The notes beneath the pieces are model-generated. The model did no database searches and was not told where the DNA came from. It saw nothing but the letters and a program-made list of their open reading frames with translations. The position numbers and the translations under genes are program-made. Of a stretch of 64,000 bases of DNA, positions 40,189 to 54,900 are shown piece by piece; the stretch's first letter is position 1; every line of letters begins with the position of its first letter. Origin of the DNA: Temnopleurus reevesii (lineage: Eukaryota > Echinodermata > Echinoidea > Temnopleuroida > Temnopleuridae); assembly GCA_036244855.1 (NCBI GenBank), contig BQKZ01000439.1:1-64000 (forward strand). The letters are read 5' to 3'.

Positions 40189-42636
40189 TTACTCCACCAC
40201 TTTCATGACTTTAAATACCAAATGAAATCAACAATACCGTGACACTGTGATACAACTGATTTAGAAATTGGTGAAAGGATGTTTTTTTACGACGACGACG
40301 ACGATGACGAAATCATGATGACAAGAATATGCAATCTGGAAAGTGATCGATTATCAAGTTGATGTGATGCGAGGTCATGCTGTATGGCAATGGCGTGTGT
40401 TTACTCCGTGCATTACAGTGTGGAGAACTGATTTGTGATGTACAGAATATTTCGAAAGCAGATGAAAATATAGTTCGATATTACAAGAGAAAATATTTAG
40501 GCGTTTGAAAATAGCAAGTGATCAGTACAACGTATACATGCAATATAGACAGTTGATCTGTCTTTAATCTCAGAAAGATTTTTAAAGATAGCGGCGTACA
40601 CTATATCTATGTAACCATGGTAACAGACAATATATAAATTCATATGCACATTCATAAATAGGCCTACCTCGTTATAGCAAGTACTTATAGAGAGGCTAGA
40701 GGAGTATATGCGGGCATGCTAAGATTTGGTCGTTAAAATAAAAGTAAGAAAAGAAAAGAAATCATATTAATATGCAGAAATTGGATAAAATGCAAGTTAA
40801 AATATATACATATATGGTCATTCATCAGAGATTACAATGCAGTTAATATTATTAATAATACATGTACATTCCAATGCATTAATATTAATTCTACTTTACA
40901 GCCAAGATGCATTAATATCCTAGGAGAAAAACTATACAGAAGATAAGATACAGTTTCCAAGATGCAACATTCAATTTTACACTAACTACAATCAAGAAAT
41001 ATTACATGGCATTAATAATTACCATTCTAATAACAACCTCGCTTAAAGATTCAGATGTTTTTCATCTCGCAGCTCAGATACAAATATAAGCTGAATAAGT
41101 AAAAGTTTTTAAAGTTTTGGACAATATTCTACTAGTTACGAGCAACATATAGAAATACATATTCGATGCTGAAATATGCAATTATTACAAGTTTGACAGA
41201 TCTTGTAAAAACTTGTGCATGCTTTCGAAACAAATTGACGACAGGTCGTATTTTGATTTTTACTCCTGTTAGGCCATATTTATCAAATTTCCAAATTTGA
41301 AACAGTTTTCCATATCTAATATTTCATAACATGTTGCGTTTATCAGCTCATCGCCAAGTCGAAACCGACGTGGATATTGCGTACCACAATATTGAGAGAT
41401 CATAGTCACAAGTCGTGTTTAAGCGCGTCTTAGCCGAAACACTAAAATTTTAAAACTCTTCAAATGAGCCCCGCGAATATTTTGCCTTTTGCAACTTGTT
41501 TTGTAAAGCATAACTTTGCGACCTTCAAAAAGGATTTTTGAACCACATGAACAGAAAAACCTTTGCCGTTTGTTATCTTTGAAAGAAAGAATCACTGAAC
41601 GCCGTCAAAAGCAGTTTGGAAAAATGTTTTACCAAAATTCGGAGTTTAATAAACACGGCCATAGAGAATGAGTCCAATTTTCGGTGCTAAAGTAGCGTTT
41701 TCGGTTATTCATGCCCCTTTTGTAATGCATGCCCCTGTTTCAGGGAATTTTTTGTCTTACATGATAAGTGAGAAATGGATTAAGATTTGTTAAAACAAAG
41801 TAAATAACTATGTTAATTTGCATTTTGCATGAACATGGAATAGAATTTTAATCGAATTATTGAGAAGAGAGTGACATATAAATCTATACAACCATGCAAT
41901 GCGTTTTATATCCTTGCTCAAAATATACATCGTGCACATCATTCAATAGTTTCACAATATTACACGTAAAAAGTTTTGTAATCATAAAAATCATTATATA
42001 ATAATTATACGCTATCACTTCTTCAAAATGAAAGAATAATAACCCTTGACAACTGTTAATATCATCTAAATACCTTCATTTTTTTCTCGAAACGAAATTA
42101 ATTACATGTATTTCAATTTGTGGGTGGGCATCCTTATACACATTAATAACACAACATCTGACTATTTGTCATTTGTACAAATGTTATCTTTATCATTTAT
42201 GTGACTTTTGTTTTAGCGTGTTTGTGGAGCGTTAGCAGAAATTATTTAGTGCAGCATGTGCAAGTTAAGCATTTGTGCGAGCGATAAAACCCCTTTCCGT
42301 TTACATTTTCTATTTTTTTGAATAAACAATTTGAAATATCTGAGCAAGCTATTATTACATAACACCTTGAAAGTCTTAAATCTATGTGCAATCTTCTATA
42401 TAATTCAGCAAATCATTCTTTTTAATTGGTCTTGAGCTTTGAATCAAAACCCAAATGTAAATCTTAAAAGATACAATCATGCTACCATAATAGCTTTGCA
42501 CAATAACACACATTACAACAAACAGTTTTCACAAAATAATCCACCAACTTTCCACCAACTTTCAGCAACGCATGTTCTGAAGTTCATGCAGAAGAAGAGA
42601 CGCGATAGAGAAATAACCATTTACATTCTCGCTTTC
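40189..42636. other. Intergenic AT-rich stretch
   Basis: Holds a (GAC)n-like run near 40291, a candidate promoter zone for the exon at 40074-39944, and one inverted-repeat element (41271-41663). Nothing else was recognised. Confidence 0.45.
41271..41663. mobile_element. Candidate inverted-repeat element
   Basis: AGGCCATATTTATCAAATTT at left and the inverse-like AGTTTAATAAACACGGCCAT at right. No clear target duplication. Confidence 0.5.
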
Positions 42637-42642
42637 TTTATT
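42637..42642 (-). terminator. Candidate polyadenylation signal of NOS
   Basis: AATAAA on the minus strand, about 90 nt after the NOS stop codon at 42731-42733. It is the first such signal downstream. No GU-rich element was examined. Confidence 0.4.
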
Positions 42643-42730
42643 CCTTCCCCTACGCCATTCCAAGCAAGAGAAAGATAGAAAATAGAGAGTCTCGATTGAA
42701 CGGATGGTGCGCTTATCATTCAGCCGGTGA

Positions 42731-42952
42731 TCACTTGGGTCCTCCTACCTTATTCAAGGAGCGTAAATCGTCGCTGCTACGCGCCGAGATCGTCCCGTTG
42801 CCGTTCTCCAGCGGTTTGCTAGCGGGTGTGAGTTTGTTGCTACTGTCCGTTATCAGAACCTGGGCGCGCCGAGCAGCCCGCTCCATCTTCGTCTTAATTT
42901 CGGCGGTTCGGATTGTCACGCCGAAGATGTCCTCGTGGTAATGGTTCGTATC
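42731..42952 (-). CDS. NOS: NOS terminal exon (FAD-stacking segment and C-tail)
   Basis: The acceptor is ttttcttag|GA at 42954-42953. It encodes [20 protein letters not shown], then [15 protein letters not shown] and a Ser/Asn-rich tail ending NKVGGPK with TGA at 42733-42731. The Phe of DIFGVT is the family residue that stacks on FAD. The tail after the core is long, as in constitutive NOS, whose tails modulate electron flow. Confidence 0.92.
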   Translation of the reverse strand, partial: DTNHYHEDIFGVTIRTAEIKTKMERAARRAQVLITDSSNKLTPASKPLENGNGTISARSSDDLRSLNKVGGPK

Positions 42953-45900
42953 CTAAGAAAATAGCGGGAATGAAAAAGAGTACATATTTTAAGGTTCAAG
43001 AAACCTTAAGAAATAGGAACGCAGCAAAAAACGCTTGAAACCGAGTACTGGTAAAGCAAGGTCATTCTGACCAGGGAGTCTCTGAACTTCAAAAGACCCA
43101 ATAATGTCTTGAACACGAGAAAATGTTTTTCTCTTTGAACATCATTATTGCAGAAGATCAGTGATTGAATACCAATAGACCACCTCAAAATACGATAACT
43201 CGTGTTTTCGCCTTTATGAGAGCTATTCACCTACTTTACAATTCGATTTAATTCGGTAAAGACATAATTATCAACTTCATCGTCTGTGCGCTCTCGGGAG
43301 TTCAAAGTCATAGAGGTTCACTTCACGTGGTACCATGACCTTTCTTGTTTTTTTTTTTTCAAAAACGTGGCATTGGTAACTAATTCGAAATCAGCAAAAT
43401 CACCTCCAAAAACATTACAAAAGATTAAAGAACGAAGACCAATTCTCACCTTCATCTTGGAAACGAAATCCCGCGCCTCGTCGGAAGTCATCTTGCCCTG
43501 CTGAGCGAGGATGAGTTCGAGACGCGACCCGACATCAGCCGCCATCGACACGTCTCCGCACACGTAGAAATGACCTTCTTTCTTACAGATGGTATCGTAC
43601 AGCAGCTTACCGTGTTGCTCCATCATATCCTGAACGTATACCTGTGTAGTAGTAATAAAAAGAAATAAGAAGTTTTCGAGTTCCTTCGTCACAGTCACAG
43701 TCCCAGTCCACCGGAAGAAAAGGTCAACCAATGTCCACACGTCAACTGCTCTCATTCGTTCACTCCCAGAATCACTTTCGATTTTATTCTACTAGTTAAA
43801 GATGACGTCATAATGACCTGTACTGTACACAAGAGGCACGCAATCGTCTATGGGCTCGTCACAAATCAGGGAGCGAACTGGAAAACCAAGAAATGTTCGT
43901 CAAAGATTGGGAGGGCTCGTCACAGATTTAAAAGAACTGTGATGTAAAAATGAGCAGGCACACAAAATGTGACGTGTACTTCCGGTCGTCTGTGACTGTG
44001 ACTGTGACTGAAGAATGAAATCGAAATCTCTATAATAAAAATGAATGTATTCGTTTATTTCACAACCACCAACGAAAGGGGTTACATTATGCAATATCCT
44101 CTGTTCGATTTTGGTGGACGGATGGTCACGGTAGAAAACGAGTGCGCAACTGATGTGCGCAATAGACAACGTCATTTACTGCGCAAATAGTTGTGCATTC
44201 ATTTTCTACCGTCCACAAGCCTCCGTCTACGAGGTCTACCAAAATCGAAAACGTCCTCTTGCTGTATGACTGCCCGAATGCTGTATAAATTAATTGTCAC
44301 ATCACTCGTAATCTTCATGCAATAATACCAATTTGCTACCGACACCATTTTCCATATTCTACTTCAGTTTATAAAAAAAAACTTGAGTCACAATAACTGA
44401 AAAGCTTTACATCTAAAATAAAATTCAGGGGGTGTTACCAAAAAGTTACAATTGATGGGAAATCAACTGCAAATCAGTTGAAAATTGGAAAGCGTATTTT
44501 CATTCGTGCATTGTCTGCCCTTTTGACAAGACGCGCATTAAACAATGATTTTGACCGATGCCTTCCGATTAACTGCTTTGCAATCAATTACTTTCAAATA
44601 ACACCACTTAAGATAATGAACTTTCCTTATTGGAAATTCTAAAATATAAAACGTTACTGCCAATAGTACACATCTCAAAAATTTTAATCGCGACGGACTT
44701 CTAATCGAGAACATCATCAAACCTTCTTCTTGCTTGGTTCCCTCGAGTATGCCGTCAAATTGTTGATGATCGCTCCTTCCTTGGTTGCCACCGCCTTCTC
44801 GTCCTGATATATATCATCGACCTTTGACCCTCGACATCCAAAGATGAGCGTGATGTCACCGAGGATCTTGCGACCGTCTTCCGCTTCCGGCTTGGTGAAA
44901 CGGAGCTCGATCTGCCGCTGCTGCCAGAAGCTTCTGAACGGAGCAATACCGGTGCCTGGCCCAACCATCACCAGCGGCTGGTTGCGCTTCTCGGGCATGT
45001 GGAATGTCGGGGCCCTGGGAAAAGATTTCAGAGATGAAGGGGAAATTAAAATGCTGTTGTTATATAAAGTACCACAATATTTACGTCATTTTAACACTTT
45101 GGTTCCATACGCAACGTTACGACGTTGTAATTTTCGTAGCGCTAAAATTCCGTAAAAAGAGAATTTGTCTCAATTGACAGTTTTACGTAATAGCACGGCG
45201 TTCCTGTGTGAATTTATGCAAGTTTAGATCATGTGTGACGTAATTTGAAGCTATTACACTATTAATGTCATAGCTCATTATAGGACAGGGTTGTGTTGTC
45301 TAAAGCTATTTGTAGAGCAACCTAAGACTCTACACAAGACTGGTAATGGTCTCAGTGATAACCCATAGAGGCCTATTGCCGAGTTGGCACCTGAGAAAGG
45401 GTCACCAGTCTTGTGTACAGTCGTAAAAACCTCTACAAACAGGGTTAACTCATGAAGAAGTTTGTAGAGTTGCTTACGACTGGCGACCCTTTCTCGAGTG
45501 CTAACTGTGTAATAAAGGGCTATCATTGCGTTTAAGAATGGGTCACCAGTCATTCATAATTCCATGAAAATCTTTATGAAACCCAAATTAGCTTCATACA
45601 CAAAATCTTAATGATACAAAACACAGAGGCATGCGGAATGATTTAAATCTACATCTCCGATCAAATTCAAATTTTAGAACCCGGCAGGAATAGTAACAAC
45701 AGAAAGCGAAAGATTATCTGAAATATTTTTGTCAAAGTAATCCTTAGGTCTGATAATTAAGTTTTGTAGCGTCTTAGGCGGTGTTTCACTAATTTATAAA
45801 ATACTTTCAAAATCACTTTACGGACGACTGGTATCAGCTCTTTTGTTGAATGATCGAAATTCTTATGCGTATTACACTCGTTAACATATTCCAGTCTTTC

Positions 45901-48900
45901 TTAAAATCGTGCATAACTTTGGTGAAACACCGCCCAGGTTTGATTTTTTAGTATTAGGGCCTTTTGTTTTCCAGGTCTTTATAAATAATGATATCAGAAT
46001 GAGATTACTGTTTGAAAATTAACTTACTGTCTGATGAAGCAAGGCATGGGTTTCTTGAGTTCTAGGTCGTTCATCCACGAGGAGCAAACACCGCGATGGA
46101 TTGGACCAGTCTTACCTGAAAATAACAAACAAGAAAACGGATTATCATAAGTCTTTACGAATAGAAGAAATTATGATTATGATGCTGTGTTTAGGTTTCT
46201 TATAAGAAAATATTGATTTGCCAAAGCCGACCAAATAGGGTGTTGCTACAAAGTTGCAATTACACGCAAATCAACTGCAAATAAGTTGCCAATTGTAACC
46301 GCATTTTCATTCACACATGGTTCACGGTTTTAACAAGACGTGCACAATTCTATATGACAAATGATTTTGATTGGCGTGTTCCTACCAAGCGCAAATTTCG
46401 AACAACCCCTGACTGTAGTAAATAGCAATTGCTCGATATTATGACAATGACAATCTCACTGTTCAACACATGTTAGAATGGAACTACCACAAGATTACAG
46501 TTGCCATGTCAGGATTCCTTTGCGATAGTCCAATTTATTCAACAAGTTATATAATATTGCTTACGTACTATAACATGAAGAAATGACGCGAGAAATATGC
46601 CTTCCGGGGCGAGCAATCAACAACGGCGAATGATTCAGTTACGATTCTATTTCACAAAAACAAACTTTTGTGCAACCCGGTCCCATAACCGTACACTCAC
46701 ACTACCCACGCCACTCACCTCTGACCCTGTACTCAACCACGGCGACGGTTGCATGAATCTCTCCCGGGAACATCTTAGGACTCGATGAGATGGAGTAGTA
46801 GCGAGGCTTCAGGATGGCCAGTTCAGTCAGGAGGAAGCTAGGACTGACCTTGACCGACGGGAACTGCTCGAAGACTTCGGCAAGATTCGGGCTGTGTTCG
46901 TACTTCCATACCTCGTAGTTGCTTCCGCCCTGTTGTTAAGATTGAAGAAAAAGTTAGCGTAGGTACCATTAGCTATCTTATAAGATCTAGCCAGATATGC
47001 CAACCCTTCCGAAATATACATGAGGCAATATCAAATGTGGATAATGAAACTGCTGAACAAAAGGGAGAGAAAAAATTTACAACAGTCATGCTCTTGCTCT
47101 CAGCCAATCTCTTGTAATGAAAGCTTGAATTTCTAGGAATACATCTAATGCATATTCCGAAATGGCTGGCATCCGTGTATGACCCGAACTTGGCTGTTCA
47201 ATTACCGAAAGGTGTATAAAGTATTGCCAATTTAAAGATTTTTGACAATAGAAATGCCTATCATGATAAATCTTTGAGCAAATCAACACAATGAAACGTG
47301 CACTGTACAGTTTTTTGTCTTCCTACTCATGCACTTGGTACACTGCCATGGAATGTTATTGATTAGATTAAAAAAAAGTGTTTTCTTCTCCTTGTTTGTT
47401 TGTTTGTTTTATTTCCGTCATAAAAGATAACAACAAATACAAAATAAAAAATGGAAAATATACACAACATACAAAGTCTTCAAGGCGCCATAAACTTACT
47501 AAGTTCATATCTACTGAAGATAACACGATTGATACGGGGGGGGGGGGGGGTGGGGCCGTTTAATAACACTGATCATGTGGTTTTGCACTTTTGGGGTATT
47601 TGATCTACTCTATGTGTGATTGGACCTTTAAAACACAGTCCAGTGTTAAATTAAAGCCTGTGGGACTGCAATAAAGAGAATCACAATCATCAAGTACATG
47701 TACCTTTCCAAGCACTGCTAGGGCATTCAACTCATCCTTATCAGTAGCCTGTGTTGAAAGAAGACGAAGAAAGTCCGGTGTTGGGGGTATGGTGATGTCC
47801 AAGTAGTTCGTCAGAGCTTCTCTGATTGAGCACTTTGGAAGGCGTTCGGTGTCATGCCACGCCTTGATTACACCTGTACGGACAAAGAAGAGAAGATGAC
47901 TTGAAGCAAAGATTCTAATCAACGGTATATACTTAATGTGTTGCACATTCTTAGAACCGTACGTTCGGCAAACGTTTGCTCTATATAACGCGCTCTCAAC
48001 ACAAGTATATATCACAATATGTCAGAAATGCTCATGCCTTTAGGTCTAAATTTATCACCATGTTAAAAAAATTACCCATTGCTTGAGTGAACAGTGAGTT
48101 GTCTAATGTTGGGTTAACATCTTCCAATTTTTTGTTTAAGAATGCGGGTCATCTCGCTTTTTGTTATTTGGCTGACTAAACCTATTTCTACGATCGTTCA
48201 CACTCCGTCTACACGTAAGAGGAAGTCGCTGTATACGGAAATCGCTAAATATCTCGCTAATTTCCGCTTTTGCTTTTAGGGTCAGTTGCTCAAGAGCCTG
48301 ACGTTTCTATTTCGGGGGGGGGGGGGGGGTAATCCCTGTAATGTTACTTAATACACCTCCGAACATCATAATCCCAGAACCATAGATTCACAATAAAAGT
48401 ATTATCACCTTGAATATTTCTATCATTTTGTTTCCGTTTTGGTTTCGCTTAACAAATAATGCAACTTATCACTTAATTAGCATATTTCCTTTAAATTATA
48501 CCATTAATGATTACATGACTTATTGTTGATTTGAATATCATTAATATAATTGTATTCACACGTTGACAACTCTAACATGTGTTAGTGTGATTAATGTATA
48601 TGTAATGTGATTTTAATGGTGACTGTAGATATTAAGAGTGATATGATGCGATGTATGCGTTGTTTGTATAGCCATGGAAATATTTGTGTAAATGGACGGT
48701 TGTATTATTAATGTGTATATAGAAAAATAGATATTTAGGTATTTAGTATCATTCTGTCGGGCATATCGAAAATTCACTCGATCACAGACTGAATGTCGAC
48801 ATTCAATTATTATGCTATCACAACTGAAAATTCATATGGGTATATCATAATCATATCATCTTTCAAACCGCTATTCCTTTCGGGCGCAATGGGTAAGCTT

Positions 48901-51900
48901 ACTAATATGTTCAAGTTTTATGCGTTCTCCATACACAGAGATTGTTCTCAACGGCTGATAGCCTGGCCGAGGCTTGCCCGACATAGCAAGAAATAATGTA
49001 TGCAAATTGGATTCCAAGTATATGGTAATTCAAAAGACCGGTTTCCTAATACATTCAATTGTATGCACGTGGTTTACGTGATAGCTACGTTTACGTGATA
49101 ACTACTAGGAATAATTGAACTACAATGCTTGAAATCCAGTTTACATGCACCACTGTTGCTATGTCGGGCAAGCCTTGGAAAAGCGTCCAGGCTGTCAACC
49201 TGTTTGAACAAATAAAAAACTACAATTTGCATTTATTAGTAAACCCACCTATTTCATTGGGTTTAAAGAATACCACGTAACTACGTTCGTTGGCAAGGAA
49301 CGTGCATAAAGCTGAATCTATTAGTACGAAGACCTACTCATATTAGTTGTCCAAAATTAACTTTGTTATTCTACCCGTAACAAATACTGTTTGAATAACC
49401 AACCTGGAATTAAAAGTGATATACACAGAAAAATAGACCATGTTAGAATTACTCTCTTTAAGAGAATACTGTAAAATTAAAATAAAAAAAGAGAATCATT
49501 GCATTGCTGCAAACCACCTTCTAGAAGAGAAATAACATTAGTCAATAGGGTGAATATATAATAATTGCTGTGCGAATTTAACATTACCTCTCCTGTACAG
49601 ATATAATAAGAAAATCAAATAATGTAATATAGGATATCCTATTTACTTGTATCATATTGAAATCCATATATTAATGATCATACTTCAACCACTGGATCTC
49701 TTTTTATTCTTACTCAATCTGTATGTTATGGATAGATTAAAAAATTAACTTCTTTGTCAAAACAAGAATTATAGATTCACCAAAATTATTTATCATTCAG
49801 AGAACAATATAATCTAGACATTAGTGTATTTGCTGGAGAAATAATAAGAGCAAGAAAGTAAAATGTGCAATTTTGAGCAATATCTGTAGAAGGCTGGGGA
49901 CTAATAAAAAGTTCAGATTAAGGCAATCATTTTGAAAGAAACTTGAAACAATCATCTTGAACAATTGTCGATTCATTCTTACACATTTTTTTTTCAATTG
50001 AAATAGAATCACTATGGTAATTTCCTTGAACTTAAGAAAATATCAAAATTCTTTAACATGTCCACTTTTGCTCAAATTGTCATAGTTCATTATTCGTCTT
50101 AATGGTATTCACATAGATAAAGCACAAACGAATACAAGAAATAACTGAGAATAGGATGAATGTATAATATTAAATAATTACAGTATAACATGGATGTGCA
50201 TGGATTATGGGCATAGATATGCAGTGTTAGTACGAGTGGGCTAAGGAGTTGTGATATCTAATTTGGCTTTGGAGAAAATGGAGCACACCTTTTATCCGAT
50301 CTTAACGTGAATAAGAATGAAGTTAAAATGGACTTTTTGTCTCCGACCCTTAAAGCCTTTAATTTTGTTAATGGTTTTACGGATCGTCATGGGAACCTGG
50401 AACTGTTACCTGGCCAGGAGAAAAATCTACATAGCAACAATCATTTCTCGATGGGGAATTTATTCTGAAGCCTTCTTTAATGTCAGAGCAGAGACACCGA
50501 AACTGGCATGGATAATTATTTTCAGATGTGATTTGAGAATTCCTACCAATCTAGTTATTTCAGCATTCCGATAAAGTTCTGACGTCATAAACGACAGAAA
50601 AACACGTCGATTCTCATGCGCTTGATTTAATGTATTTGTTGCATCGTGAGTATAATGCAATTATACTGTAATCATAAAACCAATGACGAAACGTTTATCA
50701 TGATTTTTTTAGGCGAAAAGAGACAAATCTGGAATTTGTATCTGTACTCACTTTATCATGCATTGCAGAGATTAATTGTGAAATTATACGTGTGACACAT
50801 GGTGCTCTATAGGCAGAGAATATGTTAAAAATGTGTTTCACTCATACCATAGCCCACTCGTAATGTAAGCGAACTATTGTGGATTTTGATCAGCATATAT
50901 TATCTACGAGTACTTACCATCTTCGACCTCATCATCGAAAAACAAGCCTGTATCATGCAATATTCAAAGTTTATTTCTTTCTAACTAATTCTAACTGCTA
51001 TATCATAATTGCGACACGGTGACTAATGTGAATTAAGTACACAAATATTAGAAGGCTTCATGGTGACAACGAGCTATATTTCTTGAAAGTGTGAGTGATT
51101 CTCCTGAAGATGATGAGAACATGCTCATCGAAACGTCAAGAGTATGTAGATCATTTTCAGGGCCACTCATATTTTCAACAAGATAGCTCATTGTAGCCTA
51201 TATGCTGTAGCATTTTACTCATTGCTCTTCCAAACGTGAAACTTTCAAGCAATATAAGATACACAAATAAACACAAATTCAAGTATACATTTCATAACAT
51301 GTTACTTACAACACATAAGCACATTTAAGGAAAGGTTTTCTTTATTTGTTTTGTATGCCGAAACGATTTGAATATTGGACATTTTCTTAAAAGTTAGATT
51401 CGAGTCGTTCTAGAAATGATTCTCAATATCATGGACAATTGTTTCCCTTATGTGTTGAAATGCGTGAATTAAGGGGATTGAATTAGATATGAAATTGCAC
51501 AATATTATACAACTGACAAACGGTATTATGAAGCAAGCATGGATTAAAGAATAAAAACACTAATGTAAAGCACTAAGTATTTCCATACATTTGGTCTAAC
51601 TATCAGCTTTTATCACTATATAGAGAAGTTAGTATCTACTCTGATTGAGAAATACAATTTTATCTATCGGCTATTTTGAAAACAAAGTATATTCATCAAA
51701 ATCAAAATCAGGGAGAAGAAAAATGAGATAGGGAGATAGGAGGAGGAAAGGAGGGGGAAAGGAGGGGGAAAGGAGGGGGAAAGGAGGATGAAAAGAGTGT
51801 GGGATATAAATGGGGGAGGGTATGGAAAATACAAGTACGGTACTGTTGAAGACGGGACAGGTGAAAAGTAGAAAAGAAAAGGTCGAAAACCGAGCGAAAT

Positions 51901-54900
51901 ATGAAGGCTGTATAGACATGATGAAGAATATGGATAATCGGACGATAGAAAAGGGAGAACATGATGATCAAACACATTGCTAGACAAGCACGCGTTATTC
52001 ACTATGAACAGAAGTGAAACAAGACTAAAACAAAGTAAACAACCTCAATCAAGCATCACAAGAGATTCAAGATCACAAAAGGACGTCCCAGGTGCGACTC
52101 TAGCATGTTCAATATTTTTCCACAGAATGAGAAGGATATAAATTTCTTTCATGTCCATCTACCTATCCGTAATGCTTGAATGGAAGTTTTGCACTTTGTC
52201 ATAGGCCCTCGTCCCTTCCGCTCACATTAATACCACATAGAATAAGACAGATATAAAGCGACATAAACGCAAAAGAAAATAATCTTACCAAGAGCAGTCT
52301 GTTTCTGTTGCTGGAACTCGACTTGGATGACGGTGTCCATAGTATGCTCGCAGTCGATGTACTTAAGAACGCGATCGACGAGGGACTTGTCATTGGCTGG
52401 GCATATAGCCACGTGATCGCCAGGCTCGTAAAGGAGCTCTGATGCGCCTTGGGTGTCAAGTCGTACGAAGATCGTAGAACGTCTGTTGTGTGAGGAGTAA
52501 CGTACAAGAAAAAAAATTATGACATTGAAGTTCCAAATCATATATTAACCGAAACACTCTAAAATAATGGAACATCAAACCGCAAAACAGACTTTGCATC
52601 ATGAATTACTTAAGCAAAATGTTTTCTAATTTCATTGGCAACGAACTTGTGATGAGAAGGCCAGATAACAAATTTTCAATTATAAAATTGATATTTTCCC
52701 CTCGAACTGTTTATTACAATGTCCGGAAGTTGAATCTCTTATGCTGGAAATAGAGATAATCTAAAAGACTGCACTGAATGATAGAATGATGATGGTGATG
52801 ATGTGGATGACGATAATGACGCTATGGTGATGGTAGTGATAATGATAAGTAGGAGGGGGAATATGATGAATGAGGAGAAAATAGAAGAATGTAATAATAA
52901 TGATGTCAAAAAGAAGAAAATAAAGCACAAGATGAAGAAGAAGAAGAAGAAGAAGGAGGAGGAGGAGGAGGAGAAGAAGAAGAAGAAGGAGAAGAAGAAG
53001 GAGAAGAAACATAAAAAGATGAAGCAGCAGAAGAAGTCTTAGAAGATGATCAATGAGGAGGAGATGACGATGAAGGAGGAGAAATATGAAAACAAGGAAC
53101 TCACTGTGAATCCTTAGCCTGTAGCTCCATCCGCTCCGTGAGAAGGCAGGCCAGCACCGTCTTACCGTGTAGCGTGGACAGACCAGCGTTCAGCTCTTGG
53201 CTCTTGAGATTGTTCTCCTCCCCAACCGATACCCTGAACCTCTGAGGGTTCCAGCTGTTCTCATTCTTGTTCAAGGCTTCACTGGCTGCCATCAGGTTGA
53301 CGCCATCCTTGATGCAGAAGACCTCACAGGCCGCCTGGGAATGTCGAAAAAGTGTAAAAAGTATGTTGACATCTTTTGGAAATTTTGACTCAAGGTTCAA
53401 ATAGAAGCCAAAGAAAAAGGATTTTGACCATCGAGGCATATCAAGACTAAAGCAGTGACTTTCCGCTATCATGTTAAAGTCATAATATTGACCATCAAAC
53501 CCATCAGGTACAGTTACCTCAGAGGTGTTGATAATTTTGGGTTACATTATTAATCTCTTGAAGATTTGTTTATCAATCTCACTGCCACCGGACCAATCCT
53601 CTTTCTCTGTCAAGGGGTTCGTGTTCATATATAAGCATATTTTCAGGAGGTTTCTCAAATACTGTGGACTTAAGAACTTGGAAATGTAGGACTTGACATT
53701 TACCCTAAAGACATCTTTGGCCCATCTCCTGAATGCATCCTCCTGACCGCCTAGTTCATCACGTTTACCCATCGGGTTTATCCTCTCGCCTTCCAGGCAA
53801 CCGTTCATTCAATAAAATAATTTTCTCTCAGGTTCATCTTGGATAGTTCATCTTGGATAATTCATGTGTTAATTTCTATCACGTCATACTCACATTTCAC
53901 TAGCTGACCTAGTTATCTTAGAGGAAGATTATTTTATCAACTTCACTGCCACCGGAATACTAGTTGGATCCGGTACTCCCATCTACGGATTGGTGTGCTC
54001 TATTTGTAAGGCTATTTGCAGGAGTTCTCTTAAAGACTTTGGAACTTAGGACTTGGCACTTACCCGAAAGACATCTTTAGCCTATCTCCTGAAGGCATCC
54101 TCCTGACCTCCGAGCTCATCACCTTCACCCATCTGGTTGATTCTCTCGCCTCCGAGGTTGCTGATCAATCAATAATTCTCCAATCTAACTTCGTCAAAGA
54201 CTCAGATTGAAGATGTCTTATTTTCTTAGAAGCATATCATACAATCGCTCCTCTTGTCTTTATCTTACCAAGCAGTAGACGAAGCATAGTTATTGAGGAC
54301 TTGAAACTTTGCCTAAAGACTTCTTTGGATCATTTCTAAAGTCACATCCTGACCACCCTCATCCGTCGGGTTTGTCCTTTCATCTCTGGGGTCTCCATTT
54401 AGGTCCTAATCTGTAAGAGCACTAATCTTTAGGACTACCTATGTTTCTTTCTTGAGAGCGTCATGCTTACGTTTTATAATATCACCCTTTAGTTGACCCA
54501 ATTACACATATGACGCGTATCAATATAGTTTCAAGACACTGCCTCCTTGATCCCTTTATCAATCTTTTGAAGGTGTTGAAGGAGTCGAAACTTACCCTAA
54601 AAACTTCTTTAGCCCATCTCCTGAATGCATCCTCCTGACCTCCGAGCTCATCACCTTCACCCATCTGGTTGATTCTCTCGCCTCCGAGGTTGCTGATCAG
54701 TTGATCCACCGTGCGTGCGTAAGCGCAGAAGTGTGGGTAGGCACGCGAGCCCAGACCAAATACAGAGAATCTGCAACAATATCACCAAAAATTATTATTT
54801 AAAAACAATTATACATGGCGCCCAAAATAAAATATCAAGGCGCTTTGTAATCACTAGCCCCTTAGCCAAGATTCCGTGAAGTGATCGAGGATTTCTTGTA

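Noticed and set aside
43006..43230. Possible decayed copy of the NOS exon at 43450 downstream in its intron (shared SLIFCN-like text)
   Set aside because: Only a short stretch of intron-start similarity; too weak to add to the exon-duplication list without alignment.
52761..53042. Poly-Leu or Lys/Glu frames between NOS exons
   Set aside because: Product of the AAG/GAG microsatellite in a NOS intron.
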